From positions 1-58,545 of the forward strand of contig CABXUO010000004.1 in assembly GCA_902515455.1 (NCBI GenBank): 58,545 bases of DNA. The letters run 5' to 3'. The stretch comes from an uncultured SAR86 cluster bacterium (GTDB lineage Bacteria > Pseudomonadota > Gammaproteobacteria > Magnimaribacterales > D2472). Position numbers and translations under genes: made by a program. The notes beneath the pieces are model-generated. The model worked only from the letters and a program-made list of their open reading frames with translations, did no database searches and had not been told where the DNA came from. Of this stretch, positions 29,517 to 37,618 are shown one piece after another; within the stretch, counting starts at the first letter, position 1; each line of letters starts with the position of its first letter.

Positions 29517-30008
29517 AAAAATACTAATTCAACTCAAATTTTGATACCTGATTTATATAACGATATTGAAAACGCATATCATCAAATTGACAAAATAATA
29601 GAATCAGAATCTCCATCATCCATCATTGGAAGTTCTTTAGGCGGATTCTATGCAACATATTTTTCAGAGAAATATAAACTTCTTTGCGTAAACATTAATC
29701 CAGCGGTTCCGCCAATAGATATGTCGGAGTATCTTGGAGAAAATCAAAATTACTCAACGGGTGAAAAATTTGTTATTAATAAAGACCATCTGAATTTGCT
29801 GGATGAGATGAGTAAAAAAATTAAAGTCCTAAAAAGACCAGGTAATTTTATGACTTTGATTCAGTCAGGTGATGAGGTGTTGGATTATAAGCTTGCAATT
29901 AGATATTTTGCTGGTAGCCAAATTGAGATTAAATTTGGTGGTAATCACTCATTCGAAGGCTTTGAGAACTACTTTCCTAAGATAAAATTATTTTTAAATA
30001 TGCACTGA
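29436..30008 (+). CDS. YqiA-like alpha/beta-hydrolase esterase
   Basis: ILYLHGFASAADSTKA, IIGSSLGGFYATYFSEKY, GGNHSFEGFE. Confidence 0.9.
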   Translation: MSKILYLHGFASAADSTKANLIDSFVKKNTNSTQILIPDLYNDIENAYHQIDKIIESESPSSIIGSSLGGFYATYFSEKYKLLCVNINPAVPPIDMSEYLGENQNYSTGEKFVINKDHLNLLDEMSKKIKVLKRPGNFMTLIQSGDEVLDYKLAIRYFAGSQIEIKFGGNHSFEGFENYFPKIKLFLNMH

Positions 30009-30052
30009 TATGATGCAATTCTGAACAAATTGAACTAAAATTGATCATTTAT

Positions 30053-30069
30053 TGCACCATATTAGTGCA
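30053..30069 (+). promoter_or_regulatory. NtrC-like binding palindrome upstream of glnA
   Basis: TGCACC-ATATT-AGTGCA, close to the NtrC consensus TGCACC-N5-GGTGCA. Confidence 0.75.
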
Positions 30070-30075
30070 TATATA

Positions 30076-30093
30076 TTGGCATAAAAATTGCTT
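30076..30093 (+). promoter_or_regulatory. sigma54 (-24/-12) promoter for glnA
   Basis: TTGGCATAAAAATTGCTT: GG (30078-30079) -N10- GC (30090-30091), matches the TTGGCAC-N5-TTGC consensus. Confidence 0.8.
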
Positions 30094-30139
30094 TATAAAT
30101 AAATGTATAAAAACTCAATAAATTTTTAGGAGAAAGAGA

Positions 30140-31120
30140 ATGTCAAAATATAAAACATACGAATACATTTGGCTTGACGGCTATCAGCCTGAGCCATCAA
30201 TGAGAAGCAAAGTAAAAGCTACTGATGCAGACACACCACCAGATTGGTCTTTTGATGGATCGTCGACTCAACAGGCTGAAGGCGGAAGCTCAGATTGTTT
30301 GCTGCTGCCTGTTCAAACATATGAAAATCCTCATGGTCATGACATTGTAATGACACAGGTACAATCAGCTGACCATACGACTCACCCAACAAATTTTAGA
30401 GCTGCTGCAGCTGATGTAGTCACTGATGAATGGTGGTTTGGATTTGAGCAAGAATTCTTCTTTACTGATCCTGAAACTGGAGAGCCACTAGGTTGGGAAA
30501 ATGGTGAGCCAAGAGCACAAGGAGATTTTTATTGCGGAGTTGGTGCTGGAAATGTTGTTGGTAGAGAAGTATCAGATCATCATTTACAAGCATGCCTTGA
30601 TCTTGGAATTAAATTAACCGGAACAAATGCTGAAGTTGCTCTTGGGCAATGGGAATATCAGTGCTTTGGTGAAGGTATTAAAGCAGCTGACGACCTATGG
30701 GTAAGTAGATATCTGCTTTATAAGATTGCTGAAGAGTATGGAGTTGGAGTAAATATTCATCCCAAACCAAAAACTGGAGACTGGAATGGCTCAGGAATGC
30801 ACACTAATTTTTCAAACGAAGAAATGAGATCAAATGGTACAGAGGAACTATTCTCTTCAATGTGTGAAAAGCTCGGTGAGGTTCATGAAGATGGAATTGC
30901 GGCTTATGGCTCTGATAACGATATGAGATTAACTGGTCTTCATGAAACTCAAAGCATCGATACATTCTCATATGGAGTCAGCGATCGAGGAGCTAGTATA
31001 AGGATACCAGTATACACTGTTGAGCATAACTGGAATGGTTACTTAGAAGACAGAAGACCAGCTTCAAATGCAGATCCTTACAAGATCCTAGCTCACATTG
31101 TTGGGACTCTTACAAAATAA
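30140..31120 (+). CDS. glnII: Glutamine synthetase, type II (eukaryote-like GSII)
   Basis: YEYIWLDGYQPEPSMRSK, PDWSFDGSSTQQAEGGSSDCLLLPV, WFGFEQEFFF, GDWNGSGMHTNFS; 326 aa, GSII length and motifs, not GSI. Confidence 0.93.
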   Translation: MSKYKTYEYIWLDGYQPEPSMRSKVKATDADTPPDWSFDGSSTQQAEGGSSDCLLLPVQTYENPHGHDIVMTQVQSADHTTHPTNFRAAAADVVTDEWWFGFEQEFFFTDPETGEPLGWENGEPRAQGDFYCGVGAGNVVGREVSDHHLQACLDLGIKLTGTNAEVALGQWEYQCFGEGIKAADDLWVSRYLLYKIAEEYGVGVNIHPKPKTGDWNGSGMHTNFSNEEMRSNGTEELFSSMCEKLGEVHEDGIAAYGSDNDMRLTGLHETQSIDTFSYGVSDRGASIRIPVYTVEHNWNGYLEDRRPASNADPYKILAHIVGTLTK

Positions 31121-31158
31121 ATTATAAATTGAGTAATTCTTATACAAAGATAGATCAG

Positions 31159-31190
31159 AAGCCCTCCTCTCCAGGGGGGCTTTATTTTTT
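31159..31190 (+). terminator. Rho-independent terminator after glutamine synthetase
   Basis: AAGCCCTCCT-CTCC-AGGGGGGCTT stem-loop followed by TATTTTTTT. Confidence 0.85.
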
Positions 31191-31198
31191 TAGGTAGT

Positions 31199-32287
31199 AT
31201 GGATTTTTCAAATTTCCAAGCATTTGACAACTTAAATACTGAAATCATTATCTTAGATGGAGATAGTTTCAATTTAGTATGGATGAATGAAGCTGCAAAA
31301 GCTGCACATTGGACTGGTGATTCCTCTAAACTGAAAGGTAAAACAATTTTATCAATACTAGACGAACGAACTGGAGATCAAATCAATCAGATTCTTCGAA
31401 AAACTAAAAAGAATAATGGATCAGTTACCAAAAGAGACTTTGAGATTGTTCATAAGTCAGGGGATGCAAGAACAATTGATCTTACTATAACTTTTTCAGA
31501 CAAAAAGAACCTCGTATTTATTGAAGCTGTCAACATTGATAACCTCAATAAAATTATTGATTCAACTAGAAATTTTTCAACACAAAAAATAGCGGCAGGT
31601 TTAGCTAGAACCCTTGCTCATGAAGTGAAAAATCCTTTGTCAGGAATTAAAGGAAGCGCCCAAATTTTAAAATCAAAATATGAAGATGATTTCTCAAAAA
31701 AGTTTTTAAAAATTATTGAAGAAGAAACTGATAGACTAAATGAGATTGTAACCAGAATATTAACTCCAGCTAAAAAACCAACTTTTGAATATTTTAATCT
31801 TCATGAAGCTCTGCAGAGAGTTTTAGCTTTAAGCAATGCTGAATCTCAAGATAACTTAATCATTGAGAGGTACTATGATCCAAGTATTCCTGAAATTTAC
31901 GGGGACAAAAATTTATTTATTCAGGCCTTAATTAATATTACTCAGAATGCAGTTCATGCTTGCACGAATTTTGCAGAGAAACCATGTCTACAAATCCAAA
32001 CTAAAATCTCATACCGACAACCAATCAATGGAACAGTTCATAACACCCTAGCTGAAATAATCATTAGAGATAACGGGCCTGGAGTGAGCTCAGAGATTGA
32101 AGATCAAATTTTCTTCCCAATGATATCTGGTAAAGAAAATGGCTCTGGAATTGGGCTATCTATTTCTCAAGATATCGTGAGAATTCATGGTGGAGCAATA
32201 TCGTTTGATCGTAAAGATAAGCTAACAATATTTTCAATTTTAATACCTATATCTAATAACAATATTAATGGAGCCAAAAGTGCCTAA
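31199..32287 (+). CDS. glnL: Nitrogen regulation sensor histidine kinase NtrB
   Basis: PAS domain, LARTLAHEVKNPLSGIKGSAQIL H-box, NITQNAVHA, DNGPGV, GSGIGLSIS. Confidence 0.92.
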   Translation: MDFSNFQAFDNLNTEIIILDGDSFNLVWMNEAAKAAHWTGDSSKLKGKTILSILDERTGDQINQILRKTKKNNGSVTKRDFEIVHKSGDARTIDLTITFSDKKNLVFIEAVNIDNLNKIIDSTRNFSTQKIAAGLARTLAHEVKNPLSGIKGSAQILKSKYEDDFSKKFLKIIEEETDRLNEIVTRILTPAKKPTFEYFNLHEALQRVLALSNAESQDNLIIERYYDPSIPEIYGDKNLFIQALINITQNAVHACTNFAEKPCLQIQTKISYRQPINGTVHNTLAEIIIRDNGPGVSSEIEDQIFFPMISGKENGSGIGLSISQDIVRIHGGAISFDRKDKLTIFSILIPISNNNINGAKSA

Positions 32288-33656
32288 AATATGGATAGCA
32301 GATGACGACGAGGCTATTCGTTTAGTGCTTGAGGAAGGTCTTAAGAGTGCTGGTTTTGAGATTAAAACATTTTCTAATGGCGAATTATTAATTGATGCTT
32401 TAAATACAGAGAAACCAGATTTAATTATCTCAGATATAAAAATGCCTGGTATGCATGGTTATGATCTTCTAAAACATGTAAAAAATAATTATGAAAGATT
32501 ACCAGTAATTATCATGACCGCTTTTACCGATATGCAAGCTGCTATTGATTCATATGGAGGTGGTGCTTTTGAATATATTCCTAAGCCATTTGATCTTGAG
32601 GAAGCTGTTATTACAATCCAAAAAGCCCTCGAAGAGCATAATGATGCCAAGCCAAAAAAGATTCCAAAAGCAGAAATTATTGGCTCAGCACCCTCAATGC
32701 AAATTGTCTTTAGATCAATTGGGAAGCTTGCCAATACTAATGCCACTGTTCTAATACAAGGAGAATCTGGAACGGGAAAAGAATTAGTCTCTAAGTCACT
32801 ACATAAAAATAGCCCTAGACATGATATGCCATTTATTGCTTTAAACATGGCCGATATTCCAAAAGAGCTCATTGAGTCAGAGTTATTTGGGCATGAAAAG
32901 GGGGCCTTTACTGGCGCAGTGGAACAAAGAATTGGTAGGTTTGAACAGGCAAATGGGGGAACTCTTTTCCTTGATGAGATTGGAGATATGCCTCTTGAAA
33001 CTCAGACTCGCTTACTAAGAGTCTTATCAAACAAAGAATTTTTTAGGGTTGGTGGAGATAAACCTATAAAAGTAGATGTTCGAATTTTAGCCGCTACACA
33101 TCAAAGCCTCGAATCACTTGTTGCCGCTGGTTCATTCAGAGAAGATCTCTACTATAGATTAAACGTTATCAGGGTTGATGTGCCTCCATTAAGACAAAGA
33201 AAAGAGGATATTGCTGACTTGTCATCTGCTTTTTTGAAAAGACATGCAGATTCCTTGATGGATGAGCCAAAAGTACTCTATCCAGAGGCCCTGCTTGCCT
33301 TAACTCAATATGATTGGCCAGGAAATGTGAGGCAATTAGAAAATATCTGTTATTGGATTGCTCTAATGGCGCCTACTCAAAATGTAAATTTAGAAGATCT
33401 TCCTGCGGAAATTATTAATAATGATCAGTCCGATAAAGCTGAAAATGAAAATTGGCAATCAGGATTATCGAATTGGCTTGGTGAAATTTATCAAAGCAAA
33501 TCAGAGAATATGCTCGAAATCATTGAACCAGAGTTAGATAAAGTGATCATTGATTTTGCCTTAAGCAAAACAGGCGGAAAAAAACAAGATGCAGCTAAGG
33601 TTTTGGGTATTGGAAGAAATACTCTCTCAAAAAAAATTAAAGCTCAAAAAGCTTAA
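32268..33656 (+). CDS. glnG: Nitrogen regulation response regulator NtrC (sigma54 activator)
   Basis: Receiver WIADDDEAIR...ISDIKMPGMHG; AAA+ GESGTGKELVSK, GAFTGA sigma54-contact loop, LFLDEIGDMP; Fis-type HTH at C-terminus. Confidence 0.96.
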   Translation: MEPKVPKIWIADDDEAIRLVLEEGLKSAGFEIKTFSNGELLIDALNTEKPDLIISDIKMPGMHGYDLLKHVKNNYERLPVIIMTAFTDMQAAIDSYGGGAFEYIPKPFDLEEAVITIQKALEEHNDAKPKKIPKAEIIGSAPSMQIVFRSIGKLANTNATVLIQGESGTGKELVSKSLHKNSPRHDMPFIALNMADIPKELIESELFGHEKGAFTGAVEQRIGRFEQANGGTLFLDEIGDMPLETQTRLLRVLSNKEFFRVGGDKPIKVDVRILAATHQSLESLVAAGSFREDLYYRLNVIRVDVPPLRQRKEDIADLSSAFLKRHADSLMDEPKVLYPEALLALTQYDWPGNVRQLENICYWIALMAPTQNVNLEDLPAEIINNDQSDKAENENWQSGLSNWLGEIYQSKSENMLEIIEPELDKVIIDFALSKTGGKKQDAAKVLGIGRNTLSKKIKAQKA

Positions 33657-33904
33657 GTTAAAGCCTTTAATAAATTTTCAGATTCGTAAAGCTCATGCAA
33701 ATCATCACATCCCCCAATGTGGCTATTATCAAACCAAATTTGAGGCACAGATGTTTTTCCAGCTTTTGCTGCCATTTCCGCCCTTAGCTTAGGCTTGAAA
33801 TCAACAGAAATTTCTTTATAAGCTATATCTAATTTTTTAAATAACCTCTTAGCTTTAAAGCAATATGGGCATGTTTTTGTTGTATAAATAGTTACTTCTT
33901 TCAT
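33653..33904 (-). CDS. grxC: Glutaredoxin 3 (GrxC-like)
   Basis: VTIYTTKTCPYCFKAKRLF, TSVPQIWFDNSHIGGCDDL. Confidence 0.93.
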   Translation of the reverse strand: MKEVTIYTTKTCPYCFKAKRLFKKLDIAYKEISVDFKPKLRAEMAAKAGKTSVPQIWFDNSHIGGCDDLHELYESENLLKALT

Positions 33905-33919
33905 TGGGTAGATTATATA

Positions 33920-34357
33920 TTATTTCAATTTAATACTTTGAACAGTATTACCCTTTACCTGAAAATTTGCTTGCTGAAAAGAGGGCCCGGACAGCTTACC
34001 CATCGCATTATTAGAAAAACCATATTGCTCTTTTGGTATACCAAGAAAATTTTTATCTATCTTCAAATTTTTATTTGCATCAATAAAAAGTGCAATGGCA
34101 TAAGTTCCCTCGGGGAGATCAATACTAAACTCATGACTGTCTCTAAGTTCAATGTAAGAATCAATTCCAGAAAAAAGACCTCTTTCTGATCTCCCTTCCC
34201 CTTTTACAGATTGGTCATACGCTTCTGCATTATTGTAGATACCTAAATTCAAAATGCCTGCCTTGGTTTGTCCCGATATTTTTATAATCAATTCATCTGC
34301 GGAAATATTAATGATGAGAAATGGAATAAAGATTAAAAACTTAATATTGAAATTCAT
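33920..34357 (-). CDS. DUF2141 secreted protein
   Basis: Signal peptide; DLPEGTYAIALFIDANKNLKIDKNFLGIPKEQYGFSNNA is diagnostic of DUF2141. Confidence 0.9.
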   Translation of the reverse strand: MNFNIKFLIFIPFLIINISADELIIKISGQTKAGILNLGIYNNAEAYDQSVKGEGRSERGLFSGIDSYIELRDSHEFSIDLPEGTYAIALFIDANKNLKIDKNFLGIPKEQYGFSNNAMGKLSGPSFQQANFQVKGNTVQSIKLK

Positions 34358-34360
34358 AAG

Positions 34361-34780
34361 CTACTTTACTTTGACCAATGGAAGCCCTTCTTGTTGCCAA
34401 GTTGAAATCCCACCCTGTAGTACGTGAGTTTGTTTAAAGCCATATTTCTGCATCTTTTCACCAGCTAAAGCTGCATTTCTTCCCATTTTGCAAATTAACA
34501 CGATAGGATTGTCTTGATCTCTTAATAATTCTTCATTTCTGTTTTCTAATTCGTCGAAGGGAATATTCACAGATCCTGCAATTGCACCAGTTTCAAATTC
34601 GCTTTTGGGTCTAACATCTAATAAACGGGCAGACTGTTTATTCACCAAATTAGTGAGTTGAGTACAATCTACTCGATTTCCACCCCTTCTTGTCTCAGAG
34701 CGAAACCATAGAACAATAGAAAGAAACAAAGGCACAGAAAAATACCAATAGTCTATTAAAAATAAATTGAATTCCAGCAT
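34361..34780 (-). CDS. Membrane-anchored rhodanese-like protein (YibN-like)
   Basis: N-terminal TM, ARLLDVRPKSEFETGAIAGSVNIPFDEL, PIVLICKMGRNA. Confidence 0.9.
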   Translation of the reverse strand: MLEFNLFLIDYWYFSVPLFLSIVLWFRSETRRGGNRVDCTQLTNLVNKQSARLLDVRPKSEFETGAIAGSVNIPFDELENRNEELLRDQDNPIVLICKMGRNAALAGEKMQKYGFKQTHVLQGGISTWQQEGLPLVKVK

Positions 34781-34825
34781 GAGCCTATTATCGCTTAAAA
34801 TATATTTATTGGTGAGATTTATATT

Positions 34826-35452
34826 ATGAAAAATAAAAATTTTTTAGTTCTAGTTCGTCATGGGCAAAGTGAATGGAATGCTAAAAACTTATTCACGGGA
34901 TGGAAAGATCCAGGGTTAACAAGTGATGGGAAAAAAGAAGCAATTAATGCAGGCTCGCTAATCAAACAAAGAGATATTCAATTTTCAATGATGTTCACCT
35001 CAGACCTAAAGAGAGCGCAAATTACTGGTCAAATAATTTTAGATGGTATAGAACAAACTGATATTAAGGTTGTAAAAAATCAAGCTTTAAATGAGAGAAA
35101 TTATGGAGAACTTTCAGGCCTTAATAAGGACGATGCTCGAAAAGAATGGGGAGAAAAACAAGTTCATATCTGGAGAAGATCATATGATGTTCCTCCTCCT
35201 GGAGGCGAAAGTTTAAAAGATACAGCTGATAGGGTTTTGCCATATTTTAATAACTCAATTCTACCTAAAATTATGCAAGGTGAGAATATCTTAGTGGCTG
35301 CACATGGAAATTCGCTTAGATCTTTAGTTATGCAACTTGATAATTTGTCAAAGGAAGAGGTAGTGGCTTTGGAGATTCCAACTGGTGCCCCAATAATTTA
35401 TTCCTTTGATGGAAATATAAAACCCATTTTTAAAGAAAATCTTTTTGAATAA
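34826..35452 (+). CDS. gpmA: 2,3-bisphosphoglycerate-dependent phosphoglycerate mutase (short form)
   Basis: [55 protein letters not shown]. Confidence 0.94.
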   Translation: MKNKNFLVLVRHGQSEWNAKNLFTGWKDPGLTSDGKKEAINAGSLIKQRDIQFSMMFTSDLKRAQITGQIILDGIEQTDIKVVKNQALNERNYGELSGLNKDDARKEWGEKQVHIWRRSYDVPPPGGESLKDTADRVLPYFNNSILPKIMQGENILVAAHGNSLRSLVMQLDNLSKEEVVALEIPTGAPIIYSFDGNIKPIFKENLFE

Positions 35453-36446
35453 TCTAAGACAGCACATCTCACAAAAAATCGTTCAGTGGTACCTGAATAA
35501 TGGAAGGCATGATTTACCATGGAGGCAAAAAGTTACTCCATATAGAATTTGGATCTCTGAGATTATGCTTCAACAAACTCAAGTAAAAACAGCCACGCCA
35601 TATTTTAAAAATTTTATTAAAAAATACCCAACTCAAAAAAAATTATCTGAGGCTACTGAAGATCAAATTTTGGCATTATGGTCTGGGCTCGGTTTTTATA
35701 GAAGAGCTAGAAATATATTCAAGACGAAAGAAATTATAAAAGAGAAATATAACAATAGATTCCCTAAAAAATTTCATCAATTACTAGAACTTCCTGGAAT
35801 TGGTAAGTCTACTGCCGGAGCAATTATGTCTTTAGCTTATCAAAATCCGCATCCCATATTGGATGGGAATGTTAAAAGAGTAATAACTAGACTAGTCAAT
35901 AAGAACATCGATTTGCTTAAGGAAAGTCAATTATGGGATCTATCTAGCCAATTTGTTAATAAAGAAAATTGCTTTGCTTATACTCAGGGTATTATGGACT
36001 TAGGGGCTACTGTTTGTACTCCTACAAATCCGTCATGCAAAGATTGTCCCGTTCAAAATCAATGCATGTCTGCATTTAATATAATCAACAATAAAAAGAG
36101 GAAAGTTGCTCAACTAAAAAAAGTTATTCCAATGAATTTATCTTTAATTCAAACTGAAGATTCATTATTGCTTGTCAAAAATGAAGCAAGCTCTATCTGG
36201 AAAAATCTTTGGATTCCCTTTGAATCAAGATCATTAGAAAGTTATACAAATAGCTTTAAGCTCACATCAAGTCAAAAAATTCAGCATGAGCTTACACACA
36301 GAAGGCTGAATATAAAATTAAATACCTACATATCTACAAATGAGTCAGAAATAAAGACAAATAAAAAATATAAATGGATAAAAAAGGATAGAATAAATGA
36401 ATATGGTCTTCCTAAACCGATCAGCAAAGTAATTAATGAACTATGA
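35445..36446 (+). CDS. mutY: A/G-specific adenine glycosylase
   Basis: [43 protein letters not shown]-x6-C-x2-C-x5-C iron-sulfur motif. Confidence 0.95.
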   Translation: MNNLRQHISQKIVQWYLNNGRHDLPWRQKVTPYRIWISEIMLQQTQVKTATPYFKNFIKKYPTQKKLSEATEDQILALWSGLGFYRRARNIFKTKEIIKEKYNNRFPKKFHQLLELPGIGKSTAGAIMSLAYQNPHPILDGNVKRVITRLVNKNIDLLKESQLWDLSSQFVNKENCFAYTQGIMDLGATVCTPTNPSCKDCPVQNQCMSAFNIINNKKRKVAQLKKVIPMNLSLIQTEDSLLLVKNEASSIWKNLWIPFESRSLESYTNSFKLTSSQKIQHELTHRRLNIKLNTYISTNESEIKTNKKYKWIKKDRINEYGLPKPISKVINEL

Positions 36447-36712
36447 GTAAGACAGTTTTTTGCAAGAAACTTCAAAAAGAGTTACCTGCCATGATAATAC
36501 CTCCAATGCCAGGTAAAAAAGGTATAGAGTTAATGGAAACTGTATCATTAGAGGCATGGGAGGCTTGGAAATCGCATCAAACCACGCTTATTAATGAGAA
36601 ACATCTAGATCTCTCAAAGGATGAAGACCGTCAATGGTTACTAGAGCAAATGGAAAAATACTTTAATAATGAAGAAGTAGAGCAAGCATCTGGATTTAAA
36701 GCTTTAGACTAA
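36443..36712 (+). CDS. Oxidative damage protection protein YggX family
   Basis: VFCKKLQKELPAM, PGKKGIELMETVSLEAWEAWKSHQTTLINE; next to mutY. Confidence 0.94.
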   Translation: MSKTVFCKKLQKELPAMIIPPMPGKKGIELMETVSLEAWEAWKSHQTTLINEKHLDLSKDEDRQWLLEQMEKYFNNEEVEQASGFKALD

Positions 36713-36733
36713 AATTTTTTTTTAAAAAATAAA

Positions 36734-37498
36734 TTAAGAATTCCACCAAGCCACGTCCGAGAATGCTCTGATGTCGATTTCATGCGTCCAAGCAGATCTA
36801 TGTTGCTGAGATAAATAGTAGTAAGTATCTGCAACGCTTGTAGGTAAAATCAAGCCATCATGCTCCATTCCTCTTGTCTCACGCAATTGTTGGAATAACT
36901 CCTCTCCGAGCATTTTTCCTAGGGTATCAGGAGCATCAACCATACCATCAACTACAATGTGAGCTACATGAATTCCCTTGGATGCAAATTCTGCATTTAA
37001 AGTTTGACACAACATCCTTCTTCCACCCATAGCTGCAGCATGTGAATGCTGATTCTTGTTGCCTCGCATTGCAGCTGTTGCCGAAGTTACAAGAAATGTC
37101 CCTGAACTTCTATCTTCCATAATCGGCATTAAAACTTTTGCTACTCTAAAAAGCCCAAGATTTGCCATTCTCCAGCCCCATTCAAACTCTTTTAAAGATG
37201 TTTCATTAAGCAGCTTCATTCCTGTTTGAGCACCAAGGTTGTAGACAAGGACTTCAATAGGGCCAACGTCTTTTTCAATCCTAAGAATTAGTTCTTCCAA
37301 GGCATTGTCTTCAATTGCATTAATTAAATAACCTGTTGCTGATCCACCTGCCTGCTCTATGTCAGAAACAAGTTGATCTAAACCTTTTTGATCAGATCTT
37401 CTGCATAAACATGAATGGAAGCCCTCTTTTGCAAACTTTTTTGCAACAGTGCCTCCAATGCCTGCGCCAGCTCCCAAGACTAAACAAACTTGTTTCAT
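36734..37498 (-). CDS. SDR-family oxidoreductase
   Basis: LVLGAGAGIGGTVAKKFAKEGF, VYNLGAQTG, SDR core. Confidence 0.85.
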   Translation of the reverse strand: MKQVCLVLGAGAGIGGTVAKKFAKEGFHSCLCRRSDQKGLDQLVSDIEQAGGSATGYLINAIEDNALEELILRIEKDVGPIEVLVYNLGAQTGMKLLNETSLKEFEWGWRMANLGLFRVAKVLMPIMEDRSSGTFLVTSATAAMRGNKNQHSHAAAMGGRRMLCQTLNAEFASKGIHVAHIVVDGMVDAPDTLGKMLGEELFQQLRETRGMEHDGLILPTSVADTYYYLSQQHRSAWTHEIDIRAFSDVAWWNS

Positions 37499-37618
37499 AG
37501 AAATTTCTTATGCCTCAGATTCAATTGTTGCTTTAACTGTTTTTTTACTTTAACTTTTTATTTTCAAAAATCATAGTAAGGACGAAAAATGGAGATGAAA
37601 TATGGAAGATTAATTTTA

